A DNA stretch of 6,666 bases from Microbacteriaceae bacterium UBA963. Lineage in GTDB: Bacteria; Actinomycetota; Actinomycetes; Actinomycetales; Microbacteriaceae. A program made the position numbers and the translations under genes. Position 1 is the stretch's first letter; every line of letters begins with the position of its first letter. The notes beneath the pieces were generated by a model. The model was not told the DNA's origin. It did no database searches and saw nothing but the letters and a program-made list of their open reading frames with translations. Shown in pieces: positions 1-5,084 of this stretch. The stretch lies in assembly GCA_002292955.1 (NCBI GenBank), contig DBCH01000072.1, positions 1-6,666 on the forward strand, given 5' to 3'.

Positions 1-1
1 C

Positions 2-1729
2 CACATTTCGAGCGCCAAGAAGGCCGGCAAACTTCAGGCACTGATCGATGAGTTGGCCGTTCGCCCGGTTGCTGCAGGCTCAACGGGCATCGGACACACG
101 CGCTGGGCCACGCACGGCGCCCCGATTGACACCAACGCGCATCCGCATCTGGCTGACGACGGCAAACTGGCACTGATTCACAACGGCATTATTGAGAACT
201 ATGCCGAGATTCGTGCCGAGATGCTTGCCGCCGGCCACGAGTTCGCAAGCGACACCGACACCGAGGTCGCCGCGATCCTGGTGGGTCACCTGTTCAACGT
301 CACGGGCGATCTGCGCACGGCCTTCGCGCAGGCCGTCAACCGGCTCCAGGGCGCCTTCACGCTGCTCGCCCTGCACGAGAACGAGCCTGGCCTCATCGTG
401 GCCGCCCGCCACAACTCGCCGCTCATCGTGGGTTTTGGCGACGGCGAAAATTTCTTGGGGTCGGACGTCGCCGCGTTTGTGGCGCACACCCACCGCGCGG
501 CCGCCGTGGGACAAGACCAAATTGTGGCCCTCACGGCAGATTCCGTAACGGTCACTGACTTCGCCGGCAACCCTGCCGAGCTAGAGGAATTCGAGGTGGC
601 CTGGGATGCCTCGGCGAGCGACAAGGGCGGCTGGCCGAGCTTCATGGCCAAAGAAATCTCCGAGAACCCCGATGCGGTGGCCAACACCGTCCGCGGTCGA
701 GTGGCCGACGGTTCAGTCGTGATTCCCGAGCTGGCCAAGCTGGGTGACGACTATCTGCGCGGCGTCTCGCGCATCATCGTGGTGGCGTGTGGCACGGCGT
801 CGTATGCCGGCCTGGTGGGCGCCTATGCCATTGAGCAGTGGGCCCGCATCCCCGTTGATGTGCAATTGAGTCACGAGTTCCGCTATCGCGAACCCGTTAT
901 CACTGCTGACACGCTCGTGGTGTCGATTAGCCAGTCGGGTGAAACCATGGACACCCTCATGGCTGTAAAGTATGCGAGTGAGCACGGTGCGCGCACCATC
1001 TCAATCTGCAACACTCAGGGCGCCACGATTCCCCGCGAGTCGGATGCCGTGATTTATACGCACGCCGGCCCCGAGGTTGCGGTGGCATCCACCAAGGCGT
1101 TTGTGGCTCAGATCACCGCGCTCTATCTCTTGGGCCTTCACGCGGCCCGCGTTCGGGGAACTCTGGAAGAGGCCGAGCTAGCGCGCAATGCCGCTGAGCT
1201 CGAGGCCATTCCCGCCAAGCTGGAGCAGGTGCTCCTGACCGGCAGCACCGTGGCGCAGTTGGCCAAGTGGATGAGTGACACTCCGGCAGTGCTCTTCCTG
1301 GGTCGTCACGTGGGCTTTCCCATCGCACTCGAGGGTGCGCTCAAGCTCAAGGAGCTCGCCTATATCCACGCTGAGGGTTTCGCCGCGGGAGAACTGAAGC
1401 ACGGACCCATCGCACTCATCGATCACGGCCAGCCGGTCTTTGTCATCGTGCCGAGTCCGCGAAAGTCTGGCGTGATTCACGCCAAGGTTATTTCGAATAT
1501 CCAAGAGATCCGCGCGCGCGGCGCACGCATCATTGCCATCGCCGAACAGGGCGACGCGGCCGTGCTGCCCTACGCCGACGAGATCATTCAGATTCCTTTG
1601 GCAGACCCGCTCTTCGAGCCATTCCTTGCCGTACTGCCGCTGCAAATGTTTGCCATGGAGCTCGCGCACGCCAAGGGGCTCGACGTCGACCAACCGCGCA
1701 ATTTGGCCAAATCGGTGACGGTCGAGTAA
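2..1729 (+). CDS. glmS: Glutamine--fructose-6-phosphate aminotransferase (isomerizing), 5'-truncated by window edge
   Basis: Cytosolic enzyme that makes glucosamine-6-phosphate from fructose-6-phosphate and glutamine, the entry step to UDP-GlcNAc and the cell wall. The frame is open from base 2 and has 575 residues; about 45 N-terminal residues, including the catalytic Cys of the glutaminase domain, lie outside. Seen in the fragment: glutaminase motifs GHTRWATHG (31-39) and HNGIIENY (60-67); a first SIS sugar-isomerase domain with ACGTAS (about 262-267) and SISQSGETMDT (from 308); a second SIS domain with GRHVGFPIALEGALKLKE (from about 434); and the family C-terminus PRNLAKSVTVE ending in TAA. 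An apparent start at TTG 53 is an artefact of the window edge. The gene is G+C rich, like acpS and alr. Its last codons form one copy of a 12-bp repeat bracketing the downstream low-G+C block. Identification is secure. Confidence 0.98.
   Translation, partial: HISSAKKAGKLQALIDELAVRPVAAGSTGIGHTRWATHGAPIDTNAHPHLADDGKLALIHNGIIENYAEIRAEMLAAGHEFASDTDTEVAAILVGHLFNVTGDLRTAFAQAVNRLQGAFTLLALHENEPGLIVAARHNSPLIVGFGDGENFLGSDVAAFVAHTHRAAAVGQDQIVALTADSVTVTDFAGNPAELEEFEVAWDASASDKGGWPSFMAKEISENPDAVANTVRGRVADGSVVIPELAKLGDDYLRGVSRIIVVACGTASYAGLVGAYAIEQWARIPVDVQLSHEFRYREPVITADTLVVSISQSGETMDTLMAVKYASEHGARTISICNTQGATIPRESDAVIYTHAGPEVAVASTKAFVAQITALYLLGLHAARVRGTLEEAELARNAAELEAIPAKLEQVLLTGSTVAQLAKWMSDTPAVLFLGRHVGFPIALEGALKLKELAYIHAEGFAAGELKHGPIALIDHGQPVFVIVPSPRKSGVIHAKVISNIQEIRARGARIIAIAEQGDAAVLPYADEIIQIPLADPLFEPFLAVLPLQMFAMELAHAKGLDVDQPRNLAKSVTVE
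1717..1728 (+). repeat. Left copy of 12-bp direct repeat (candidate attachment site) in the glmS 3' end
   Basis: The sequence GACGGTCGAGTA forms the last codons of glmS (Thr-Val-Glu and part of the stop). An exact copy lies at 5069-5080 just before acpS, 3,352 bp away. The two copies bracket the low-G+C block. The match does not extend upstream (GGT here, TTA at the right copy); downstream the sequences differ by a few bases before both read CATG. The role as an attL-like site is an inference. Confidence 0.65.
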
Positions 1730-1916
1730 ACATGCTCCGTTTTCCCGACTGAAAGAGCTCTAGCCATTTCAGACCTGAGGCCGTATCGGCTAGTGAGTCG
1801 ACCTGCAAGCTTTTCCAGTGCGCCCACGGCGTCCAGCGCGAGGTTCTCGGCCATCGCAGATCGCGCTGCTCTAACGAACCCTTCGGGTACGCATCTAAAG
1901 GCTGAGGAGTTGGCGT

Positions 1917-1976
1917 ATGAGCGTGGATTTCTGCTTGCCAGAACGTCACGACTTCCTCGTTACCTCTGATTTTTAG
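1917..1976 (+). CDS. Possible 19-codon small ORF with strong ribosome binding site
   Basis: ATG 1917 to TAG 1974-1976 encodes MSVDFCLPERHDFLVTSDF. GAGGAG at 1904-1909 lies 7 nt before the ATG, a near-ideal Shine-Dalgarno site and spacing. The frame is closed upstream by TAA at 1896-1898, so it is not a piece of a longer ORF. The stop lies one base before the hairpin at 1978-2019. No function is recognised. It may be a leader peptide, a remnant, or chance; a purine-rich hexamer near an ATG is not rare. Confidence 0.25.
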   Translation: MSVDFCLPERHDFLVTSDF

Positions 1977-1977
1977 G

Positions 1978-2026
1978 TTTTCAGCTACTCGTTTAACCTC
2001 CTCGAGGCTAAACTGAAAAAGCCTCG
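1978..2026 (+). promoter_or_regulatory. Two mutually exclusive hairpins upstream of the ACP operon
   Basis: Structure A pairs TTTTCA (1978-1983) with TGAAAA (2014-2019), GTTTA (1991-1995) with TAAAC (2009-2013), and CCTC (1997-2000) with GAGG (2004-2007), with a 7-nt bulge at 1984-1990 and a 3-nt loop. Structure B pairs CGAGGCT (2003-2009) with AGCCTCG (2020-2026) around a 10-nt loop. Both use 2003-2009 and parts of 2014-2020, so they cannot coexist. Neither is followed by a T-run, so an intrinsic terminator is not shown. They could be an attenuator-like switch, the end of the glmS transcript, or coincidence. Confidence 0.3.
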
Positions 2027-2043
2027 TCTGGCGCCGATATGAT
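2013..2043 (+). promoter_or_regulatory. Candidate promoter for the ACP-SDR-ligase-acyltransferase operon
   Basis: TATGAT at 2038-2043 matches the TATAAT -10 box at five of six bases. The best -35 candidate is CTGAAA at 2013-2018 (four of six against TTGACA), with a long 19-bp spacer. Transcription would begin near 2050, giving a leader of about 60 nt before the ACP start. The -35 element overlaps the hairpin arms at 2013-2020. This is consensus matching by eye only. Confidence 0.3.
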
Positions 2044-2082
2044 CGCCTCCCTCACATCGTTTGTGAATGTTTCGTTGCAGGC

Positions 2083-2090
2083 GAGGTGAG
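2083..2090 (+). promoter_or_regulatory. Strong Shine-Dalgarno sequence GAGGTGAG ahead of the ACP gene
   Basis: GAGGTGA matches the usual bacterial anti-Shine-Dalgarno over seven bases and is the best ribosome binding site in the operon. It is well placed (5 nt from GAGG) for ATG 2092, which opens a 12-codon ORF, but lies 23 nt from ACP ATG 2114. A 6-bp inverted repeat TGAAAA (2093-2098)/TTTTCA (2104-2109) lies between; if it folds, the effective spacing to ATG 2114 drops to about 6 nt. Confidence 0.5.
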
Positions 2091-2091
2091 A

Positions 2092-2130
2092 ATGAAAAGC
2101 AAATTTTCACAACATGACAATGAAAGCTAG
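2092..2130 (+). CDS. Possible 12-codon leader ORF overlapping the ACP start
   Basis: ATG 2092 to TAG 2128-2130 encodes MKSKFSQHDNES and sits directly behind the strong Shine-Dalgarno sequence GAGGTGAG. It is in a different frame from the ACP gene, overlaps its first possible start (2114), and stops 4 nt before the third in-frame ACP start (ATG 2135). That layout would allow ribosomes to terminate and restart on the ACP. The peptide has no run of one amino acid that would suggest classical amino-acid attenuation. Translation is unproven; the alternative is that the Shine-Dalgarno site serves ATG 2114 across a small hairpin. Confidence 0.35.
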   Translation: MKSKFSQHDNES

Positions 2131-2419
2131 GCAAATGAATCCCAACACAGCGAAGACCGAAGTTTTTACTGCTATCTCTGCGTTGCTTGAGGATAAATCA
2201 ATCGTTGTCGCAGAAGATCTGCCACTGATCGGGAGTGACAGTGTTTTGGATTCCATGAATTTAGTTGAACTTTGCTTGGCGCTTGAAGATAAGGCTGCTG
2301 AGCTGGGCTTCGAGTTTGACTGGACCTCTGACGCTGCGATGTCAAAATCACGAAGCATGTTCAGGACTGCCGGTGCTTTAGCAGCTGAGTTTCTCAGCCA
2401 AATGGAATCAAAAAAATGA
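2114..2419 (+). CDS. Acyl carrier protein
   Basis: Small cytosolic carrier that holds acyl groups as thioesters on a 4'-phosphopantetheine arm. The 101-residue product has the four-helix ACP pattern and the attachment motif LDSMNLVEL, with Ser47 as the likely phosphopantetheine site; the motif resembles carriers paired with stand-alone ligases (DltC, LDS-type) as well as fatty-acid ACP. It is the first gene of the low-G+C operon; its stop overlaps the SDR start by 4 nt (ATGA). In-frame ATGs at 2114, 2120 and 2135 are possible starts. The longest is given, but 2135 (94 residues, Ser40) fits the family well because helix I begins soon after it. The acpS gene about 2.7 kb downstream encodes the enzyme type that would add the cofactor. 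Being clustered with a ligase rather than with fab genes, it is probably a dedicated carrier, not the housekeeping ACP. Confidence 0.88.
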   Translation: MTMKARQMNPNTAKTEVFTAISALLEDKSIVVAEDLPLIGSDSVLDSMNLVELCLALEDKAAELGFEFDWTSDAAMSKSRSMFRTAGALAAEFLSQMESKK

Positions 2420-3093
2420 TTGTTGTTACAGGAGCAAGCAAAGGCCTAGGAAGAGCCATTTGTGAACGGTTGCTTGAAAAGGATTTCGAAGTCTTTGGTA
2501 TTGCCAGAAACGTTGAAGGACTTTCTTTTCCCGCAATGGCATGTGATGTTTCTTCTTATGAGCAGGTCAAGGCCGTATCTCAAAAACTAAAGAAAGACGG
2601 CCAAAAGATAACAGGGCTAATCAATGCCGCAGGTATAGCGTCAATGAATTTGGCGGTAACCACGCCCGCCTCCGTTGCTGCAAACATTATTCATGTCAAT
2701 CTCTTGGGGACAATTTACTGCTGCCAGAATTTCGCACCCCTAATGCTGAGAAATAAAGCGGGTTCGATAGTCAACTTCTCAACAATTGCTGTAGCCCTTG
2801 GACTAAAGGGCGAGTCGATTTATGCTGCGTCAAAAGCCGGCGTAGAGGGGTTTACACGTTCTTTCGCAAGGGAAATGGCTGATTTCAATGTGAAAGTAAA
2901 CTGCGTTGCCCCTGGACCGATTGATACGGATCTGCTCAACGGTGTTACCTCGACTCAGATTCACAACATTGTTAGCCAGCAAATTATTCCGAAGCAATTT
3001 ACCCCGAGCGCGGTTAGTGATTTAGTCGAAATTTTGCTTGATGAACGAAGCGGTTCTCTGTCGGGGCAAGTTCTTCACGTTGGCGGTGCCTGA
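2416..3093 (+). CDS. Short-chain dehydrogenase/reductase, FabG-like (probable 3-oxoacyl-ACP reductase)
   Basis: A 225-residue classical SDR, slightly shorter than typical FabG (about 245). Seen: the Rossmann cofactor motif TGASKGLG (5-12), Arg31 after the second strand, which favours NADPH, NAAG (70-73), and the catalytic tetrad Asn95, Ser122, Tyr136 and Lys140 (YAASK), followed by APGPIDTDLL. These support an active enzyme. The start overlaps the ACP stop (ATGA), so translation is probably coupled, and the gene ends at the unusual ligase start (CTGA). Next to an ACP and an acyl ligase, the best guess is reduction of a 3-oxoacyl-ACP to the 3-hydroxyacyl form, giving a hydroxylated acyl group. 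A sugar or other ketone substrate cannot be excluded from the sequence, since SDR specificity is not readable from these motifs. Base composition is far lower in G+C than glmS. Confidence 0.9.
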   Translation: MIVVTGASKGLGRAICERLLEKDFEVFGIARNVEGLSFPAMACDVSSYEQVKAVSQKLKKDGQKITGLINAAGIASMNLAVTTPASVAANIIHVNLLGTIYCCQNFAPLMLRNKAGSIVNFSTIAVALGLKGESIYAASKAGVEGFTRSFAREMADFNVKVNCVAPGPIDTDLLNGVTSTQIHNIVSQQIIPKQFTPSAVSDLVEILLDERSGSLSGQVLHVGGA

Positions 3094-4388
3094 TAAAAAT
3101 CATCGACAGACTTAACCAGATTTGGGCCGGTATTTCCTATCCTTTTCTTATTCACAATGGTGTTGAACTAAAATTCTCACAGATTGCCGAGCAAGCGCCG
3201 ATCGATTTATCTTTGGTCAAACAAGGCGATGTGGTTGCCATCATTGGTGATTTCAACCCATCGTCGATACTCACCCTGCTGCGCTTAATTGATTTGGGCG
3301 TCATTGTTGTTCCGTTGACGATAGAAACCGTCCATGAGCATGAGTATTTTTTTGAGTCGGCGCATGTTGATGCGGTCATAAAAGACGGTGTGGTCTCTCG
3401 GCGATCGCAGAATGACACGCATGAACTGATTGATTTGCTGAGAAGCACGGGGCACGCTGGTTTAGTTCTTTTTTCAACCGGGACAACAGGTCGCCCCAAG
3501 GCAATCCTTCATGATTTGACTTCGTTCTTAAAGAGGTTTGAAACTCCTCGCCCCACCCTGAGAACAATCAACTTCTTGCTCTTTGACCATATTGGTGGAA
3601 TAAACACACTGCTTCATACCTTGTTTAACAGGGGTGTGGTGGTCGCGCCCGAGTCAAGAACGGTGGATTCGGTTTTAGAAACTTGCCGCAAACACGATGT
3701 AGAAGTACTTCCCACCACACCGACATTTTTGCGAATGATGTTGATGAGCGGGGCGGTTCCTTCACAGGTACCAGTCTGCTTGAAGGTGATCACATATGGC
3801 ACAGAGCGCATGGATCAACCAACGCTAGATGAGCTGTGTTCCCTATTGCCTGAAGTCGACTTTCGGCAAACATTTGGCATGTCTGAGCTTGGTATTGTTC
3901 GTGTGAAGTCTGAGGCTAGAAATAGCCTGTTTATGAAAGTCGGTGGTGAAGGCGTTGAAACACGTGTGGTTGATAACGTGCTTCAGATTCGATCTCAGTC
4001 ACGAATGCTTGGGTATCTAAACGCTCCGTCCCCGTTTGATTCTGAAGGATGGTACGACACTAAAGATGTTGTAGAAACTAAAGATGACTTCTACAAAGTG
4101 GTCGGGCGCACAAGCGATGTGATTAATGTCGGTGGGCTAAAGTTCATGGCATCCGAGGTTGAAAGAGTTGCATTGACCTTTCCTGGCGTATCGCTTGTCA
4201 AAGCAACTCCGAAGCAAAATCCCATTACAGGACAGCATGTGGAATTGCTGGTTCAACCCTCATCTGAAGATGCTGTTGATAAAGATATGCTGGTGTCTTT
4301 CCTCAAAGAGCGGCTTCAGCCTCACATGGTTCCTAAACGCATTCGTATAGAAAACGTTAGCGTTGGACATAGATTCAAAAGAGTTTGA
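3090..4388 (+). CDS. AMP-forming acyl ligase (ANL superfamily), probable CTG start
   Basis: Activates a carboxylic acid as acyl-adenylate and passes it to a thiol, here probably the neighbouring ACP. With the CTG start the product has 432 residues, short for the superfamily (500 or more). Seen: P-loop STGTTGRPK (129-137), LLFDHIGGIN (about 163-172), YGTE (236-239), TFGMSE (261-266), GWYDTKD (320-326, ribose-binding Asp), GRTSDVINVGG (339-349, hinge) and a compact C-terminal subdomain ending GHRFKRV. The usual near-terminal GK motif is replaced. The frame is open from 3045 but has no ATG, GTG or TTG before TTG 3213; starting there would remove about 41 residues, including PFLIHNGVELKFSQIAEQ, which fits the family N-terminus. 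CTG 3090 overlaps the SDR stop (CTGA), mirroring the ATGA overlap one gene earlier; ATA 3093 is the alternative. The substrate is unknown. Confidence 0.85.
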   Translation: MIKIIDRLNQIWAGISYPFLIHNGVELKFSQIAEQAPIDLSLVKQGDVVAIIGDFNPSSILTLLRLIDLGVIVVPLTIETVHEHEYFFESAHVDAVIKDGVVSRRSQNDTHELIDLLRSTGHAGLVLFSTGTTGRPKAILHDLTSFLKRFETPRPTLRTINFLLFDHIGGINTLLHTLFNRGVVVAPESRTVDSVLETCRKHDVEVLPTTPTFLRMMLMSGAVPSQVPVCLKVITYGTERMDQPTLDELCSLLPEVDFRQTFGMSELGIVRVKSEARNSLFMKVGGEGVETRVVDNVLQIRSQSRMLGYLNAPSPFDSEGWYDTKDVVETKDDFYKVVGRTSDVINVGGLKFMASEVERVALTFPGVSLVKATPKQNPITGQHVELLVQPSSEDAVDKDMLVSFLKERLQPHMVPKRIRIENVSVGHRFKRV

Positions 4389-4389
4389 A

Positions 4390-5025
4390 ATGAAAAAAAT
4401 TCTTGTAATTGGCACTGGCGGTTTAGCGAGAGAATTTACCTCTTACTTTTCAAGCTCTTCGGAACAGATTGAAATAGTTGGCTTTTCTAGCACAAATCAC
4501 GGTGAACATAGTTCCTTTGAATTGCCGGGGGTTCTCTTCGACGGAGATGTTTCGCCCGACTCTGTAGGTACTGACGAAGCAGTTATAGCGATTGGTAGCC
4601 CTGCTGTTAAGAAAAGAATTTCAGAAGAACTTAAGGCGCGTGGTTTCACGTTCCCGTCATTTGTCCATCCTTCTAGCGTCTGCTCAGATGAGGCTAATTT
4701 AGGTGAAGGAGTGGTCGTATCTCCAAATTGCGTGATTTCACCTAATGTTGCTGTGAACCCTTTCTCTTACATTAATTTTTCATGTGGAGTAGGGCACGAC
4801 GCAATCATAGGAAGCTACGTGCAAATCAACCCTGGTACTCAGTTGGGTGGAGGATCAATCATTGGTGATGGTTGTTTGATTGGCTCTGGTTCAACTGTGT
4901 TGCAAGGAGTTCAGATAGGAGCGAGTGCCACTATCGGAGCTGGTTCGGTTGTTTTTAGTCGTGTCGCAGAGAATGCCACGATGATGGGAAATCCAGCCAA
5001 ACGTATGCGGGCCTTTGAAAAATAA
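4390..5025 (+). CDS. NeuD/PglD-family left-handed beta-helix acyltransferase
   Basis: A 211-residue acyltransferase of the type that acylates amino or hydroxyl groups of nucleotide sugars (PglD, VioB, NeuD, PerB relatives). Seen: a small Rossmann-like N-terminal domain with VIGTGGLAREF (6-16), which in PglD-type enzymes binds the sugar nucleotide, then hexapeptide repeats from about 95 to 195, with the likely catalytic His136 in CGVGHDAIIG, and the common C-terminal MMGNPAKRM (198-206). ATG 4390 is chosen over TTG 4363 because the domain starts at MKKILVIGTGG and AAAGAG (4378-4383) lies 6 nt upstream. It starts one base after the ligase stop, so it is in the same operon. Relatives use acetyl-CoA; here the upstream ACP, reductase and ligase suggest a longer or hydroxylated acyl donor, which is inference. 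No sugar-building enzyme is in the window. Confidence 0.9.
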   Translation: MKKILVIGTGGLAREFTSYFSSSSEQIEIVGFSSTNHGEHSSFELPGVLFDGDVSPDSVGTDEAVIAIGSPAVKKRISEELKARGFTFPSFVHPSSVCSDEANLGEGVVVSPNCVISPNVAVNPFSYINFSCGVGHDAIIGSYVQINPGTQLGGGSIIGDGCLIGSGSTVLQGVQIGASATIGAGSVVFSRVAENATMMGNPAKRMRAFEK

Positions 5026-5084
5026 ATCAAGAATGTGCGCATGCTAGGGTACGCTTTCGCGTGGTTTAGACGGTCGAGTAGTTC
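5026..5084 (+). promoter_or_regulatory. Operon/acpS junction with candidate extended -10 promoter
   Basis: TGCTAGGGT at 5042-5050 matches the extended -10 form TGnTAnnnT; no -35 box lies at a good distance (TTGAAA at 5015-5020 is 24 bp away). Transcription would begin near 5057, leaving a short acpS leader. A 4-bp hairpin ACGC (5051-5054)/GCGT (5059-5062) follows but is too weak to call a terminator. The stretch ends with the right copy of the 12-bp repeat. If the block is an insertion, this sequence would now supply acpS and alr with a promoter. Confidence 0.35.
5069..5080 (+). repeat. Right copy of 12-bp direct repeat (remnant of glmS end before acpS)
   Basis: An exact copy of the glmS 3'-terminal sequence GACGGTCGAGTA, read here as (G)ACG-GTC-GAG-TAG, that is Thr-Val-Glu-stop, ending 4 nt before the acpS start. 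It includes the weak Shine-Dalgarno-like GAG used by acpS. This is what would be left if glmS originally ran directly into acpS and a cassette entered at the end of glmS. Confidence 0.65.

Larger units (their letters stand above)
1730..2113 (+). other. 384-bp region without a long gene between glmS and the ACP operon
   Basis: Composition is mixed: roughly 1730-1960 is closer to the flanking genes and the rest is A+T richer. No convincing long ORF exists on either strand. It holds a 19-codon ORF with a strong Shine-Dalgarno site, two overlapping hairpins, a promoter candidate and a 12-codon leader ORF, each listed separately. Just after glmS a 6-bp inverted repeat (CTGAAA 1749-1754, TTTCAG 1767-1772) could form a weak hairpin, but no T-run follows, so a glmS terminator is not demonstrated. 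The minus strand is open from 1959 through the glmS end, but I see no protein-like support for it. Confidence 0.6.

Noticed and set aside
1178..1693. Long antisense ORFs within glmS (and similarly at 5753-6466 within alr).
   Set aside because: They lie wholly opposite well-supported conserved genes in G+C-rich sequence, where stop-free antisense frames are common, and show no family motifs.
1717..1780. Tn7-like insertion at the glmS 3' end.
   Set aside because: No Tn7-type ends or tns genes are visible, and the repeat is 12 bp within the coding end of glmS, unlike the 5-bp duplication downstream of glmS left by Tn7.
1797..1812. GTCGACCTGCAAGCTT resembles a cloning-vector polylinker (SalI, PstI-like, HindIII order).
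   Set aside because: Only 16 bases match, with a gap relative to real polylinkers, and no other vector sequence adjoins it. Most likely coincidence, though a read-level check would settle contamination.
1588..1959. Open minus-strand frame running from 1959 into the glmS end, containing STVTDLAKLRG.
   Set aside because: STVTDLAKLRG is the antisense translation of the conserved glmS 3' end (encoding PRNLAKSVTVE). The upstream part shows no recognisable domain and lacks a clear ribosome binding site. A decayed gene cannot be excluded, but nothing supports one.
2052..2066. TCACA-N5-TGTGA inverted repeat, reminiscent of a CRP/FNR-type operator.
   Set aside because: The half-sites are in the opposite order to the CRP consensus (TGTGA-N6-TCACA) and the spacer differs. 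It could form only a 5-bp hairpin.
3213..3215. TTG 3213 as the ligase start.
   Set aside because: It would remove about 41 residues that fit the family N-terminus and leave an unexplained 119-bp gap in an otherwise overlapping operon.
4363..4365. TTG 4363 as the start of the NeuD-type acyltransferase.
   Set aside because: It would overlap the ligase by 26 bases and add nine residues before the natural domain start; ATG 4390 has a better ribosome binding site and position.
5051..5062. Hairpin ACGC-TTTC-GCGT as a terminator for the four-gene operon.
   Set aside because: The stem is only 4 bp (5 with a wobble pair) and lacks a following T-run, so termination before acpS is not supported.
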